From contig CANQPO010000004.1 in the NCBI GenBank assembly GCA_947625695.1, positions 1 through 51,111 of the forward strand: a stretch of DNA of 51,111 nucleotides, read 5' to 3'. This document shows, piece after piece, positions 6,729 through 15,314 of this stretch. This DNA comes from an uncultured Clostridia bacterium (GTDB lineage: Bacteria; Bacillota; Clostridia; Christensenellales; Borkfalkiaceae). The notes beneath the pieces are model-generated. The model had not been told where the DNA came from and did no database searches. It saw only the letters and a program-made list of their open reading frames with translations. Numbering within the stretch: the stretch's first letter is position 1; every line of letters begins with the position of its first letter. Made by a program: the position numbers and the translations under genes.

Positions 6729-8778
6729 GTCTCTTCTCCAGGAGAAACGCCCCCGCCGTGTACGGCTTCCCCGCAATGCGGAGGGTCTCGTTTCGTGTTG
6801 TGTAGGAAAGATCGGTGTAGACGTCCGCAAGCCCGTATTCGCCGAGCGGGAGTTTCACCGCCCCCTCGCATTCGAGGAAATGGACGATGAGCAGCCGCTT
6901 TTCGCCGAAGTCCTTGATGTAGACCTGCCTGCCTGTGGGCGCGCGGTAATATTCGACGGTGCTGTCCAAAACGCGCACGTCGCCGTAGCGCACGACGTCC
7001 TTGATCTTTGCGTAAAATTCCAGCCCCCTGCCGATGAGGGCAATCTTTTCGGGCGGAGCTTTGTGGACGTCCCCCGAGAGGCAAATTCTGCCCATCATCG
7101 CGGCGCAGAGAGAGTAGATGGTGCGGGAATCGCTCTCCCCCTCCCGAATGACCGCCCAGATCTGCGACTGCCGCGCGGGGACGGTGAGCGAGACGTTCGC
7201 CGCCACAAGGGGAATTTCGGTGCACTCGTGCGCGTCCGAAAAGGAGCACATCGAGACCTTGCTCATGCGGAGCGGCTCGATGCGGCTCCCGCCCGAGGCG
7301 CAGTTTTCGATGACGAGATCGGGCACCGCCTCCTTGAGCCTGTCGAGATAGTTGATACTCTCCTCGGCGACCAATCTTCCCCCCTCGCCGAGGGACTCCG
7401 CGCCGTCGCAGCCGAGCCCAAAGGCGTCGTTATAGTCGATTTTGATGTATCCGAAGCCGTTTTCGCGCAAAAAGTCGAGCATCTTCGCGCGGAGATAGCT
7501 CTGCACTTCGGGAAGGCGCAGATCGAGAAACCGCCTGTTTTTGGAGGTGATGACCTGCCCGTCCTTTTTGAGGAGGGCTTCTTCGCAGGAAAAGCTCTCG
7601 CTGTCCCGCCCGACGTTTTCGAACTCGAACCAAACGCCCGCGCGCTTTCCCGCGGCATTGATCTTTTCCACAACTTTTTTGATGCCGTCGGGGAAGAGTT
7701 TTTTGCTCTCGTTCCAATCGCCGATGGCGTTGCCCCACGCCTTGTTGTCGGGCTTGTACCAGCCGCAGTCGATGACGAATTCCTCGATGGGTAACTCTTT
7801 TATGGCCTTGAGAATGCGAGTGATGTTGCGCTCGGAGGGGGCTCCCCACGTCGTGCAGTACTCGTTGAACAGGACGGGCATGTCCTCCTCCCGCTTGGGA
7901 ACAGAAAGGCGGCCGTCCGCCTCGTGCACGAGGGCGTTGCAGACGCCAAGCAGCGTCTTTCCCACTACAAACCGCGCCGCATGGGTCGTGAAGCTCCCGC
8001 CCGCGGGGATATTCTTGCGCCAATGGGCGAACTCGAAATCGCCTAAGCCTCCCGAGAGCGCGCAGGTCTCCTTTTCCTGATACACTTCGAGCTGCCACGA
8101 GAAGGGAGCCTCGAGCTGCACCCCCCAGCAAACTCCCCTCTCGCCGTCCTCGATGGCTGCAAAGGGGAAATAGCCGCGGTTGGACATGGAGCCGACCTGC
8201 CCCCACTTCTCGACCTTTACGCCGTAGCGCGCCCAACTCATATCCAGCCCGAGGTGGGAAAAGGAGTCGCTCTTGAGGCGGCATTCGCGCGACCACGCGC
8301 TCGTCATGCGGTGGAGGGTGAGCCCCGCCGTATTCCCGCTGCCGCCCGCAATCCCGCTCAAGGAAAAGCTCGAAAGATGTTCGAGGAGCTTGGGACCGTG
8401 GGTGTGGTTTTCGTAGCGGACGCTCGTCGTGAACACCCCCGTCGCGCGGTCGTAGCTCAGGCGGTGAACGTAGTCGTTCCCCTCGCCGTCCGTGAGGTAG
8501 GTGTTGAGGGTGCCGCCCATGAATTGGGTCTGCCGCACGATTTTAAGGAGGGTCGAGCGGCTGTTGCGCATGGTGACCCCCCGCGTGTAGTCCACGAGGC
8601 TCTCGTCCCCCGCAAAGGCGACCTGCACCAAGCTGTCCAAATGCAGGTTCTTAGGGTCTATCTCCGCGCTTGCGGGATAGACGGCAAAGCCCACCGTCGT
8701 CTGCTTGGGGTGCCCCTCTACGGGCGTTTCTGCAAAGTAAACGGCGGTATCGCCGTAATCGTACCGTTTAAAAAACAT
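6718..8778 (-). CDS. Alpha-galactosidase, GH36/GH-D clan
   Basis: This 686-residue enzyme hydrolyses terminal alpha-galactosyl residues. The N-terminal half is the beta-supersandwich typical of GH36. The catalytic barrel carries FVIDCGWYK, the nucleophile Asp448 in KIDYN, the ENCASGGSR substrate loop and the acid/base Asp515 in FSDAHE. No signal peptide is present, so it is cytoplasmic. The ATG at 8778 lies one base after the stop of the upstream gene, with AAAAAGGA about six bases before it. Sequence details differ from raffinose-type enzymes (KIDYN rather than KWDMN), so a related alpha-glycoside substrate is possible. Confidence 0.9.
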   Translation of the reverse strand: MFFKRYDYGDTAVYFAETPVEGHPKQTTVGFAVYPASAEIDPKNLHLDSLVQVAFAGDESLVDYTRGVTMRNSRSTLLKIVRQTQFMGGTLNTYLTDGEGNDYVHRLSYDRATGVFTTSVRYENHTHGPKLLEHLSSFSLSGIAGGSGNTAGLTLHRMTSAWSRECRLKSDSFSHLGLDMSWARYGVKVEKWGQVGSMSNRGYFPFAAIEDGERGVCWGVQLEAPFSWQLEVYQEKETCALSGGLGDFEFAHWRKNIPAGGSFTTHAARFVVGKTLLGVCNALVHEADGRLSVPKREEDMPVLFNEYCTTWGAPSERNITRILKAIKELPIEEFVIDCGWYKPDNKAWGNAIGDWNESKKLFPDGIKKVVEKINAAGKRAGVWFEFENVGRDSESFSCEEALLKKDGQVITSKNRRFLDLRLPEVQSYLRAKMLDFLRENGFGYIKIDYNDAFGLGCDGAESLGEGGRLVAEESINYLDRLKEAVPDLVIENCASGGSRIEPLRMSKVSMCSFSDAHECTEIPLVAANVSLTVPARQSQIWAVIREGESDSRTIYSLCAAMMGRICLSGDVHKAPPEKIALIGRGLEFYAKIKDVVRYGDVRVLDSTVEYYRAPTGRQVYIKDFGEKRLLIVHFLECEGAVKLPLGEYGLADVYTDLSYTTRNETLRIAGKPYTAGAFLLEKRHDA

Positions 8779-8779
8779 G

Positions 8780-9127
8780 TCAATCCTTTTTTGCGAGGCG
8801 TTCGATGGTAATAGTCGCCGCCGCAAGTTTGTCGCAAAAATCGGAGAGGGTGATATCTCTTCTGCCGATCACATCGAGAATTTTGCGGAACTCTTCGTTG
8901 ACCGCAACAGAGCGCTGCTCCAAAAAGTTGCGGTTAAGGCTTACTTCCTGCCCGTGCAAAAGGGCGTCGGCATAGTCGTACACCTCTTGATAATTGTAGT
9001 TAAAATCGAATTTTGTATTTCCCCGCGCGTCGAGCTGATAATATTTGGCGGGAACGCGGGCGGCGAGGAAGTCCCGCAAAACCGTCTTGTCCCGCTCGGA
9101 GAGGATCACTCCCTTTTTGTACGCCAT
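8780..9127 (-). CDS. Uncharacterised small protein between araA and alpha-galactosidase
   Basis: This 115-residue soluble protein is mainly helical, with a Tyr/Asn/Phe-rich central segment (FDFNYNYQEVYDYADALL). It contains no recognised domain or signal peptide. The ATG at 9127 follows GGAGG by seven bases; an earlier in-frame start at 9145 would place the ribosome site inside the gene. Its stop is one base before the alpha-galactosidase ATG, so the two are translationally coupled. I do not recognise the family. Confidence 0.75.
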   Translation of the reverse strand: MAYKKGVILSERDKTVLRDFLAARVPAKYYQLDARGNTKFDFNYNYQEVYDYADALLHGQEVSLNRNFLEQRSVAVNEEFRKILDVIGRRDITLSDFCDKLAAATITIERLAKKD

Positions 9128-9143
9128 ATTTTTTCCTCCTATC

Positions 9144-9169
9144 AAAAGGGGCGGCAGAAACGCCGCCCC
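9144..9169 (-). terminator. Attenuator-like terminator between araA and downstream genes
   Basis: An 8-bp G+C stem (ggggcggc with its complement, six-base loop) is followed by TTTT on the minus strand. It ends 17 bases before the start codon of the next gene, whose GGAGG lies just beyond it. It would lower expression of the downstream glycosidase genes relative to araA. Confidence 0.65.
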
Positions 9170-9181
9170 CGCTGCACACTG

Positions 9182-10642
9182 TTAAAGTTTGGACTTCCAG
9201 ACTTGGTCCGCCCACATGAGCTGTTTCTTGAATTCGTTGATCTCGGTGTGTTCGTCGATGACGACGACCTCTACGCCCCACATGTTGCCGAGGTCCACCA
9301 TGTCCTGCACGGAAAGCTTGGAGGAGACGACGGTATGGTGCGCGCCGCCCGCATAGATCCACGCCGCGACCCCTTCCTTGAAGTTGGGCTTATACTTCCA
9401 CATCAGGCCGCCCACGGGAAGGTTAGGCATCTTGTGAGGATATTTCACGAGCTCGATCTTCTGCACGATGAGGCGAAGTCTGTCCCCCATGTCGATCATG
9501 GAGACAGCCACCGCTTCGGGAGCAGCAATGCCCTCGAACACGAGGCGGGCGGGATCGCTCTTGCCGCCGATCCCGAGCGGGTGCACCTGTATCTCGGGCT
9601 TGGTCGCCGCGAACTGCGGGGAGACTTCGAGCATGTGCGCGCCGAGGCAGAGCCCGTCTTTGAGGTCGTAGGTGTAGTCCTCCATGAGGCCGGTCCCCTC
9701 TTGCCCCGCCATGTACTGCATGACGGCGCCGAGCGCCGCGATCTTCCAGTCGCCTTCCGCGCCGAAGCCGTAGCCCTTGCTCTGCAGGTCCTGAATGGCG
9801 AGCCCGGGGAGCTGGTTCATGCCGTGAAGGGAGCCGAAGTGATCGACGATGCCGATGTAGCCGCCGTTCTCCTTGCAGAACTTGTCGATGGCGATCTCAT
9901 ACTTCGCCTGCTCGCGCACCACGTCGATGCGGTCGGTGCCCATGGTGTACTTCTTGGCATACTCCGCCATGAGCTCGTCCACTTCCTTCTCGGTCACTTC
10001 GTTGATGACGTCCACAAGGTCGCCCACGGGATAGTAGTCCACTTCCCAGCCGAGCCCGATGTGCGCCTCTACCTTGTCGCCCTCGGTGACGGCGACGTTT
10101 CTCATGTTGTCGGAGAAGCGGCACACCTTCACGTTCTTGGAAAAAGCAAGCCCCGCCGCCGCTTTGCACCATGCGGCGAGCTCCTTGAGCGCCTCTTCGT
10201 CCTTATAGTAGCCGACGATGACCTTGTTGTCCATTCTCATGCGGGAGACGATGTAGCCGAACTCTCTGTCGCCGTGCGCCGCCTGGTTCTCGTTCATGAA
10301 GTCCATGTCGATGGTGTCGTAGGGAAGGCGCTCGTTGTACTGCGTTGCGAAGTGGCACATGGGCTTTGTGAGCAGTTTGAGCCCCTTGATCCACATTTTT
10401 GCGGGCGAGAAGGTATGGCACCATGTGATGATACCCACGCAGTTATCGTCCTCGTTGACTTTGCGGACCGCCGCGACGATCTCTTCCGAGCTCTTGCAGG
10501 TGGTGAGATATTTCACCGTAACGGGCATGAACTCGTTGACGTAGTTCGCCATTTCTTCGGAGTGCTGCGCAACGTGCGCGAGCACATCATCGCCGTAGAG
10601 CGTCTGCGAACCTGTCAGCCAATAAACAACTTTTTCTTTCAT
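9182..10642 (-). CDS. araA: L-arabinose isomerase
   Basis: This 486-residue enzyme converts L-arabinose to L-ribulose. Motifs match AraA along its whole length: LTGSQTLYG at the N terminus, GFGAEGDWK (Glu296), GLMEDYTYD (Glu321), GAHMLEVSP (His336) and AGGAHHTVVS near the C terminus, corresponding to the catalytic and Mn-binding residues of the E. coli enzyme. GGGGG precedes the ATG by about 10 bases. It has the same strand as araB and araD but is separated from araD by about 800 bases of dispersed repeats. No clear promoter was seen in that gap. Confidence 0.97.
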   Translation of the reverse strand: MKEKVVYWLTGSQTLYGDDVLAHVAQHSEEMANYVNEFMPVTVKYLTTCKSSEEIVAAVRKVNEDDNCVGIITWCHTFSPAKMWIKGLKLLTKPMCHFATQYNERLPYDTIDMDFMNENQAAHGDREFGYIVSRMRMDNKVIVGYYKDEEALKELAAWCKAAAGLAFSKNVKVCRFSDNMRNVAVTEGDKVEAHIGLGWEVDYYPVGDLVDVINEVTEKEVDELMAEYAKKYTMGTDRIDVVREQAKYEIAIDKFCKENGGYIGIVDHFGSLHGMNQLPGLAIQDLQSKGYGFGAEGDWKIAALGAVMQYMAGQEGTGLMEDYTYDLKDGLCLGAHMLEVSPQFAATKPEIQVHPLGIGGKSDPARLVFEGIAAPEAVAVSMIDMGDRLRLIVQKIELVKYPHKMPNLPVGGLMWKYKPNFKEGVAAWIYAGGAHHTVVSSKLSVQDMVDLGNMWGVEVVVIDEHTEINEFKKQLMWADQVWKSKL

Positions 10643-10649
10643 ATGATAA

Positions 10650-11440
10650 ATACCCCCAATAATTTTTTTGGTTTTTGGTTTTTGAATTATTCCTCGCTGT
10701 CCCTGAAAGGGAAAGAATGACGTGATTGGGAATGGTGTTACGTATCCCCTCTCGCTGTCCCTGAAAGGGAAAGTACCCGAGCAAAGCGAGGGGAAAAGGG
10801 TTCCAACCCCTCAGTCTCGCTACGCTCGCCAGCTCCCCTACAGGGGCGCCAAATGCCCACCCCCTAAATCCCCCTCCGTGGGAGGGGGTTCGGTTAGGGG
10901 CGGCTTCCACTACCCTCCGTGAAGGTTCCTCCTTCTTTACCCCCTCCAATGGAGGGGGTCGTTGGCGTGAGGTTCACTCCCCTCCGTGAAGGTTCCTCCT
11001 TCTTTACCCCCTCCGTGGGAGGGGGGTAGGGGGGTGGGGCGTGTTCCCCCAATCACTGCGCGAAGCAGGGTTTCCCTGCGGCAGCGCACCCAATTTGCCG
11101 TATGCTTACGGCTTAGTGTCCGATGAAACGAACGAGAGGACCAAGCAAGTTAAGGCGCAAATGCAAATTCCCTCGCACAATTATTTTCGAAGCGACACCC
11201 CTTCAGTCACCTGCGGTGACAGCTCCCCCTCAAGGGGGAGCCAAGGGGTGGAGCGAGCAAAGAATTGTGCAAAACTAAAATCACTTGCGCGAGCAAAACC
11301 ACGCTTTTGCGCTGCGCGACAACATTTGTTGCATACTTGCAACTTATTGTCCGTCAACGCGACCGCGAGAGCGACCAAATTAAACCGCAAAAGATAGTTT
11401 CCTCACGGAAAAAGCTTTTGCGCAAGCAAAAGATTTTTCA
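10650..11440. repeat. Repeat-filled gap inside the arabinose cluster
   Basis: No gene is supported here. Several dispersed families are present: ctcgctgtccctgaaaggga at about 10693 and 10751; a ccccctcc...ggaggggg family at about 10852-10892, 10945-10960 and 11006-11040; a direct pair at about 10912-10955 and 10979-11020; and a composite block at about 11040-11285 ending in inverted gcacaatt motifs. A diverged copy follows at 11300-11410. Related blocks lie at 24400-25000 and 31230-31795. Confidence 0.85.
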
Positions 11441-11447
11441 TGAACTT

Positions 11448-12146
11448 CTATTTCTTCTGCCCGTAATACGCGTTCTTGCCGTGCTTGCGGAGATAATGTT
11501 TATCCATCATAAAGCGGTCGGCGCGGGTGACGGTGGGATTGATCTGTTCGGTGAGGAAGGCCATCTTCGCGACCTCCTCGATGACCGTTGCGTTGTACAC
11601 CGAGCCGTCCGCGTCCTTGCCGAAGGCGAACACCCCGTGGCTCTTGATGAGCACGCCGGGCACCTCGATGGGGTCGAGGCGGTCCTCCTTGAACTTCTCG
11701 ATGATCGCAAGCCCCGTGTTCTTCTCGTATTCCCCCTCGATCTCCTCCTTTGTGAGGGAGCGCGCGCAGGGAATGTCGCCATAGAAATAGTCCGCGTGAG
11801 TCGTTCCGTAGAAGGGAATGCTCCTGCCCGCCTGCGCCCACGCCGTTGCAAAGGTGGAATGGGTATGCGTGACGCCGCCGATGTTCGGAAACGCCTTGTA
11901 GAACTCGATGTGTGTGGGCGTATCGGAGGAGGGACGGAGTTTCCCCTCCACCACCTTGCCGTTGAGGTCCACGACGACCATGTCCTCCGCCGTCATTTCG
12001 TCGTAGCTCACGCCCGACGGCTTGATGACGACAAGTCCGCTCTTCCTGTCGATCTCGGAGACGTTCCCCCAAGTGAAGAGCACCAGCTTGTGCTTTACGA
12101 GGTCGAGATTTGCCTTTAATACCTTTTGTTTCAATTCTTCCAGCAT
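11448..12146 (-). CDS. araD: L-ribulose-5-phosphate 4-epimerase
   Basis: This 232-residue class II aldolase-family enzyme converts L-ribulose-5-phosphate to D-xylulose-5-phosphate. The zinc ligands are visible in THTHST (His94, His96) and KSHG (His170), with Asp75 in SSDTPTH and Asp119 in HADYFYG. GGAGTG lies before the ATG. It starts 11 bases after the araB stop, so the two form one transcription unit. Length matches the family (about 230 residues). Confidence 0.96.
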   Translation of the reverse strand: MLEELKQKVLKANLDLVKHKLVLFTWGNVSEIDRKSGLVVIKPSGVSYDEMTAEDMVVVDLNGKVVEGKLRPSSDTPTHIEFYKAFPNIGGVTHTHSTFATAWAQAGRSIPFYGTTHADYFYGDIPCARSLTKEEIEGEYEKNTGLAIIEKFKEDRLDPIEVPGVLIKSHGVFAFGKDADGSVYNATVIEEVAKMAFLTEQINPTVTRADRFMMDKHYLRKHGKNAYYGQKK

Positions 12147-12157
12147 GATTTCACTCC

Positions 12158-13756
12158 TTATTTCAAACTATGGACGGCCTCTCTCACAATGGGAAGCCCC
12201 GCGACGTAGCGGTCTGCAAACTCCTCAAAGCCCGCCATATCCGCGGGATCGGGCGCGATCGTGATCCCCTCCTGCCCCGCGAACACGCGGTTTTCGAGGT
12301 AATCTTCGAGGCTCTCGCCCTTGCGCTTTGTCAGCATATAGTTGGCGAGCACCGCCATGCCCCATGCGCCGCCCTCGCCCGCCGTTTTCATCACGGTGAC
12401 GGGCGCGCCGATTGCCGCGGCGAGGAAGCTCTGCCCCACCCGCTCCGTCTTGAAGATGCCGCCGTGCCCCGTAATGCGGTCGAGCCCGACGCCCTCCTCC
12501 TTGAGCATGATGTCGCACCCCACCTTGAGCGCGCCGAATGCCGAATAGAGATGACAGCGCATGAAGTTGGCAAGATCGAACTTGCTGTCCGCCTTGCGCA
12601 CAAAGAGCGGCCTGCCGTGATCGACGTTGGTGACGTGCTCGTTGGAGATGTAGTTATAGGAGAGCAGTCCGCCGCAGTCCTTGTCCCCTTCGAGCGCCTT
12701 GAAATAGAGGGTATCGTAGAGTTTCCAGCGGGGAATATCCACGCCGAGCATCGCCGCGAATTCGCCGAACATATTCACCCAGCCGTTGAGGTCGGAGGTG
12801 CAGTTGTTGCAGTGCACCATGCCGACGAGGTCGCCGACGGGGGTGGTGACAAGGTCGATCTCGGGATAGGCCTTGGAGAGTTCCTTTTCGAGCACGATCA
12901 TCGCGAACACGGAGGTCCCCGCCGAGACGTTGCCCGTGCGCTTCTTCACCGAATTGGTGGCCACCATGCCCGTGCCTGCGTCGCCCTCGGGCGGGCAGAG
13001 CGGAATACCGTGCTTCAAATTGCCCGTGGGGTCGAGGAAACGCGCTCCCTCTTCGGTGAGCCGCCCCGCCTCTTCGCCCGCAAGCAGAATTTCGGGCAGA
13101 ATTTCCTCCACCTTGGAGGGAAGGTTTCTGTCCTTTACAAGGTCGTTGAACTGTTTGAGCATGACGGGGTTATATTGCTTGGTGACGGGGTCCACGGGGA
13201 ACATGCCCGACGCCTCGCCGATGCCGATCACCTTTCTGCCCGTGAGCTTCCAATGGATGTAGCCCTCGAGCGTCGTCTGGAATTTGATCTTCGGGACGTG
13301 CTCCTCTTTATCGAGGATCGCCTGGTAGAGGTGGGCGATCGACCAGCGCGCGGGAATGTGGTAGCCGAAGAGTTCGGTAAGCCTGTCTCCCGCATACGCC
13401 GCCGTGTTGTTCCGCCACGTGCGGAAGGGAACGAGTAGCTCGTCGTTCTCGTCGAACACCATATAACCGTGCATCATCGCCGAAAAACCGATCGCACCGA
13501 TGACGGTGAGCGTTTCGCCGTACTTTTCCTTGACGTCTTTCGCCATGTTGGCGTAGGCGTCCTGCACGCCGATGCGGATATCCTCGAGAGAATACGACCA
13601 GATGTTGCCGATGTGGCGGTTCTCCCATTCGTGACTGCCCGTTGCGATGACGTTGTTTTCCTCATCGACGAGCACCGCTTTGATGCGCGTGGAGCCGAAC
13701 TCGATCCCGAGCGCGGTCTTGCCGCACGCAACGGCGTGTTTTGCATGATTGTCCAT
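12158..13756 (-). CDS. araB: L-ribulokinase-type FGGY carbohydrate kinase
   Basis: This 532-residue kinase would phosphorylate L-ribulose. The N-terminal FGGY ATPase motif [15 protein letters not shown], a central [14 protein letters not shown] region and the C-terminal [14 protein letters not shown] are present. The sequence belongs to the FGGY group that replaces classical AraB in many Firmicutes; assignment rests on family plus position directly before araD. It is the first gene of the cluster, with the promoter at 13798-13826 and GGGGG before the ATG. No AraR-type regulator gene is in the window. Confidence 0.88.
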   Translation of the reverse strand: MDNHAKHAVACGKTALGIEFGSTRIKAVLVDEENNVIATGSHEWENRHIGNIWSYSLEDIRIGVQDAYANMAKDVKEKYGETLTVIGAIGFSAMMHGYMVFDENDELLVPFRTWRNNTAAYAGDRLTELFGYHIPARWSIAHLYQAILDKEEHVPKIKFQTTLEGYIHWKLTGRKVIGIGEASGMFPVDPVTKQYNPVMLKQFNDLVKDRNLPSKVEEILPEILLAGEEAGRLTEEGARFLDPTGNLKHGIPLCPPEGDAGTGMVATNSVKKRTGNVSAGTSVFAMIVLEKELSKAYPEIDLVTTPVGDLVGMVHCNNCTSDLNGWVNMFGEFAAMLGVDIPRWKLYDTLYFKALEGDKDCGGLLSYNYISNEHVTNVDHGRPLFVRKADSKFDLANFMRCHLYSAFGALKVGCDIMLKEEGVGLDRITGHGGIFKTERVGQSFLAAAIGAPVTVMKTAGEGGAWGMAVLANYMLTKRKGESLEDYLENRVFAGQEGITIAPDPADMAGFEEFADRYVAGLPIVREAVHSLK

Positions 13757-13797
13757 TTTGATTTCCCCCTTTTGGCATGTGCAGACTGTGCGATAAC

Positions 13798-13826
13798 ATT
13801 ATAAGATATAATCGCAAAAATTTCAA
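13798..13826 (-). promoter_or_regulatory. araB promoter
   Basis: The minus strand shows -35 TTGAAA, a 17-base spacer and a perfect -10 TATAAT, about 42 bases before the araB start. Confidence 0.8.
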
Positions 13827-13834
13827 GAGTGTAG

Positions 13835-13849
13835 CGGAAAATATTTCCG
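13835..13849. promoter_or_regulatory. Candidate operator upstream of araB
   Basis: The inverted repeat CGGAAA-ATA-TTTCCG lies eight bases upstream of the araB -35 hexamer. Position and symmetry suit an activator or repressor site. It does not resemble the known AraR operator or a typical CcpA cre site, so the cognate regulator is unknown. Confidence 0.4.
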
Positions 13850-14006
13850 AAAAAATTTATGGGCTTAGATTGTTGTAGAATTTTAGGGAAAGAGCGAGGA
13901 AGGCTCCTCCTTAGGAAGAGCTGTCACGAAGTGACTGAGGTGGTAATAAGGTGGTGAATATTGAGAACACAGGACACCACCCCCCTACCCCCCTCCTAAG
14001 GAGGGG

Positions 14007-14161
14007 GCATGTAAACGGAACCCCCTCCTCGGCGAGGGCATGTAAACGGAACCCCTTCCTCGGCGAGGATATGTAATCGGAACCCCCTCCTCGGCGAGGA
14101 TATGTAATCGGAACCCCCTCCTCGGCGAGGATATGTAATCGGAACCCCCTCCTTTGGAGGG
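14007..14161. repeat. 31-bp tandem repeat, about five units
   Basis: Units begin at 14007, 14038, 14069, 14100 and 14131 with no spacers. The first two start gcatgtaaac, the last three atatgtaatc, and four end in the near-palindrome cctcggcgagg. The fifth unit runs into the dispersed motif ctttggagggggaacaagg (to about 14177). The array seems to have grown inside a member of the dispersed ggaggggg family. The rest of the gap 13860-14240 holds more of that family and no gene. Confidence 0.9.
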
Positions 14162-14240
14162 GGAACAAGGGGGTGGGCAACATTATTTCCACGAAAAAAA
14201 CGCGGGGAACCGCGCTTTTTCGTACAAACCAATGCAAAAC

Positions 14241-15170
14241 TTATTTCTCTTCGTGGACGACCACCTGCGGGAAGGGAACGCAGATACCGTTCTCCTCGAA
14301 TACCGTCTTGAGCGCGCCGCGCATCTGCCGCTGCGCCGCAAAGAAGTCGCCCTCCTTGCACTTTGCGCCGAAATGCAGGTTCACGCTCGAGTCGGCAAGC
14401 TCGTCCACGCCGTTGAAGTCGATGTCGCTCAAAAGGCAGGGGCAGAGTTCCTTGATCTTCGCCTTGTTCGCCTCGAACACCTCTTTGACGTGCTGCAAAT
14501 TCTCCTCGTAGGGAATGCCGACGATGACGGTGGGATAGGAGTCCTCGCGGCTCTGGTTGATGAACACCTTGATGGTGCTGTTGTTGGCGACGCGGATATC
14601 CCCGCTGTAATTGATGAGCTTGGTGTTGCGGATCCCGATCTCCTGCACGGTGCCGCGCCAGCCGTCGATGGTGACGATGTCCCCCACCTGCAACGTTCCG
14701 TCGCAGACGAGGAAGATCCCCGCAACGACGTCGGCGATGAGGCTCTGCATGCCAAGGCCTATGATGAGCGTTAAAATGCCTGCGCTTGCGATGAGCGCGC
14801 CCACGTTGAAGCCCCAGACCGCAAGGACGGCGATGACGCACGCGACCCAGATGACGACCTTGACGATGCTGATGACGAGCTTGCCGATCGTGATACGGCG
14901 GGGCGTATTGCGGAATATCTTGCGCAAGATCGCGCAGACAATGTAGAGCACGAGCAAGGTGACAAAGAGCACCTGCGCCGTGTTGATGAGTTTGGGAATG
15001 ATCGAATAGATGAAATTGACGAGTGCGGTGTTCTCATCGGACTGCACGAACCATTTGTTGTTGATCTCGTTGTAGAACACGAAGCTAAGCACGGTGACCG
15101 CCGCAAAGATGAGGAGCAAAACAAGCCCCGCATAAGTTAAACCTTTTCCTTTTTTCTCTTTTTCCGCCAT
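14241..15170 (-). CDS. mscS: MscS-family mechanosensitive channel
   Basis: This 309-residue inner-membrane channel protects against osmotic downshock. A Lys-rich N terminus is followed by three transmembrane segments. The third holds the pore-lining Gly/Ala-rich helix, followed by the hallmark LVCDGTLQVGDIVTIDG and the VQEIGIRNTKL segment of the beta domain. An alpha/beta C-terminal domain completes it. GGAGG lies before the ATG. It is a single-gene unit with its own strong promoter (15191-15219). Confidence 0.95.
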   Translation of the reverse strand: MAEKEKKGKGLTYAGLVLLLIFAAVTVLSFVFYNEINNKWFVQSDENTALVNFIYSIIPKLINTAQVLFVTLLVLYIVCAILRKIFRNTPRRITIGKLVISIVKVVIWVACVIAVLAVWGFNVGALIASAGILTLIIGLGMQSLIADVVAGIFLVCDGTLQVGDIVTIDGWRGTVQEIGIRNTKLINYSGDIRVANNSTIKVFINQSREDSYPTVIVGIPYEENLQHVKEVFEANKAKIKELCPCLLSDIDFNGVDELADSSVNLHFGAKCKEGDFFAAQRQMRGALKTVFEENGICVPFPQVVVHEEK

Positions 15171-15190
15171 AATGGCACCTCCTACGGCAA

Positions 15191-15219
15191 ATTATATCAT
15201 TCGCCTTTCGGATTGTCAA
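15191..15219 (-). promoter_or_regulatory. mscS promoter
   Basis: Perfect -35 TTGACA, 17-base spacer and -10 TATAAT on the minus strand, with the -10 about 20 bases before the start codon. Confidence 0.88.
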
Positions 15220-15249
15220 GAACTTGGCGAAAAAAAGTAGCATACGGAA

Positions 15250-15284
15250 GGGGCGCCGCGCGGCCCAAGGCCGCGCGGCGCCCC
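15250..15284. terminator. Strong 16-bp G+C hairpin between spoIVA and mscS
   Basis: A perfect 16-bp stem (ggggcgccgcgcggcc and its complement) with a three-base loop lies 30 bases after the spoIVA stop. It lacks an adjacent T run on either strand, though a T-rich stretch follows about 12 bases later on the minus strand. It could act as an imperfect terminator or as a 3'-end stabiliser. Confidence 0.5.
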
Positions 15285-15314
15285 CGATATTTCCGTTTTG
15301 ATTACAGCCGTTTA

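Noticed and set aside
6728-6830. N-terminal extension of the pyrophosphorylase
   Set aside because: The extra residues are encoded opposite to good reading of the alpha-galactosidase end and are Arg/Ser-rich; the ATG at 6728 has a proper ribosome site.
11041-11397. Open frames inside the repeat block between araD and araA
   Set aside because: They run across dispersed repeats that recur elsewhere in other frames, have no ribosome sites and show no protein-like composition.
14007-14161. Possible CRISPR array from regularly repeated 31-base units
   Set aside because: Units are directly contiguous with no spacers, two variants exist, no cas genes are nearby, and the unit matches a dispersed intergenic family.
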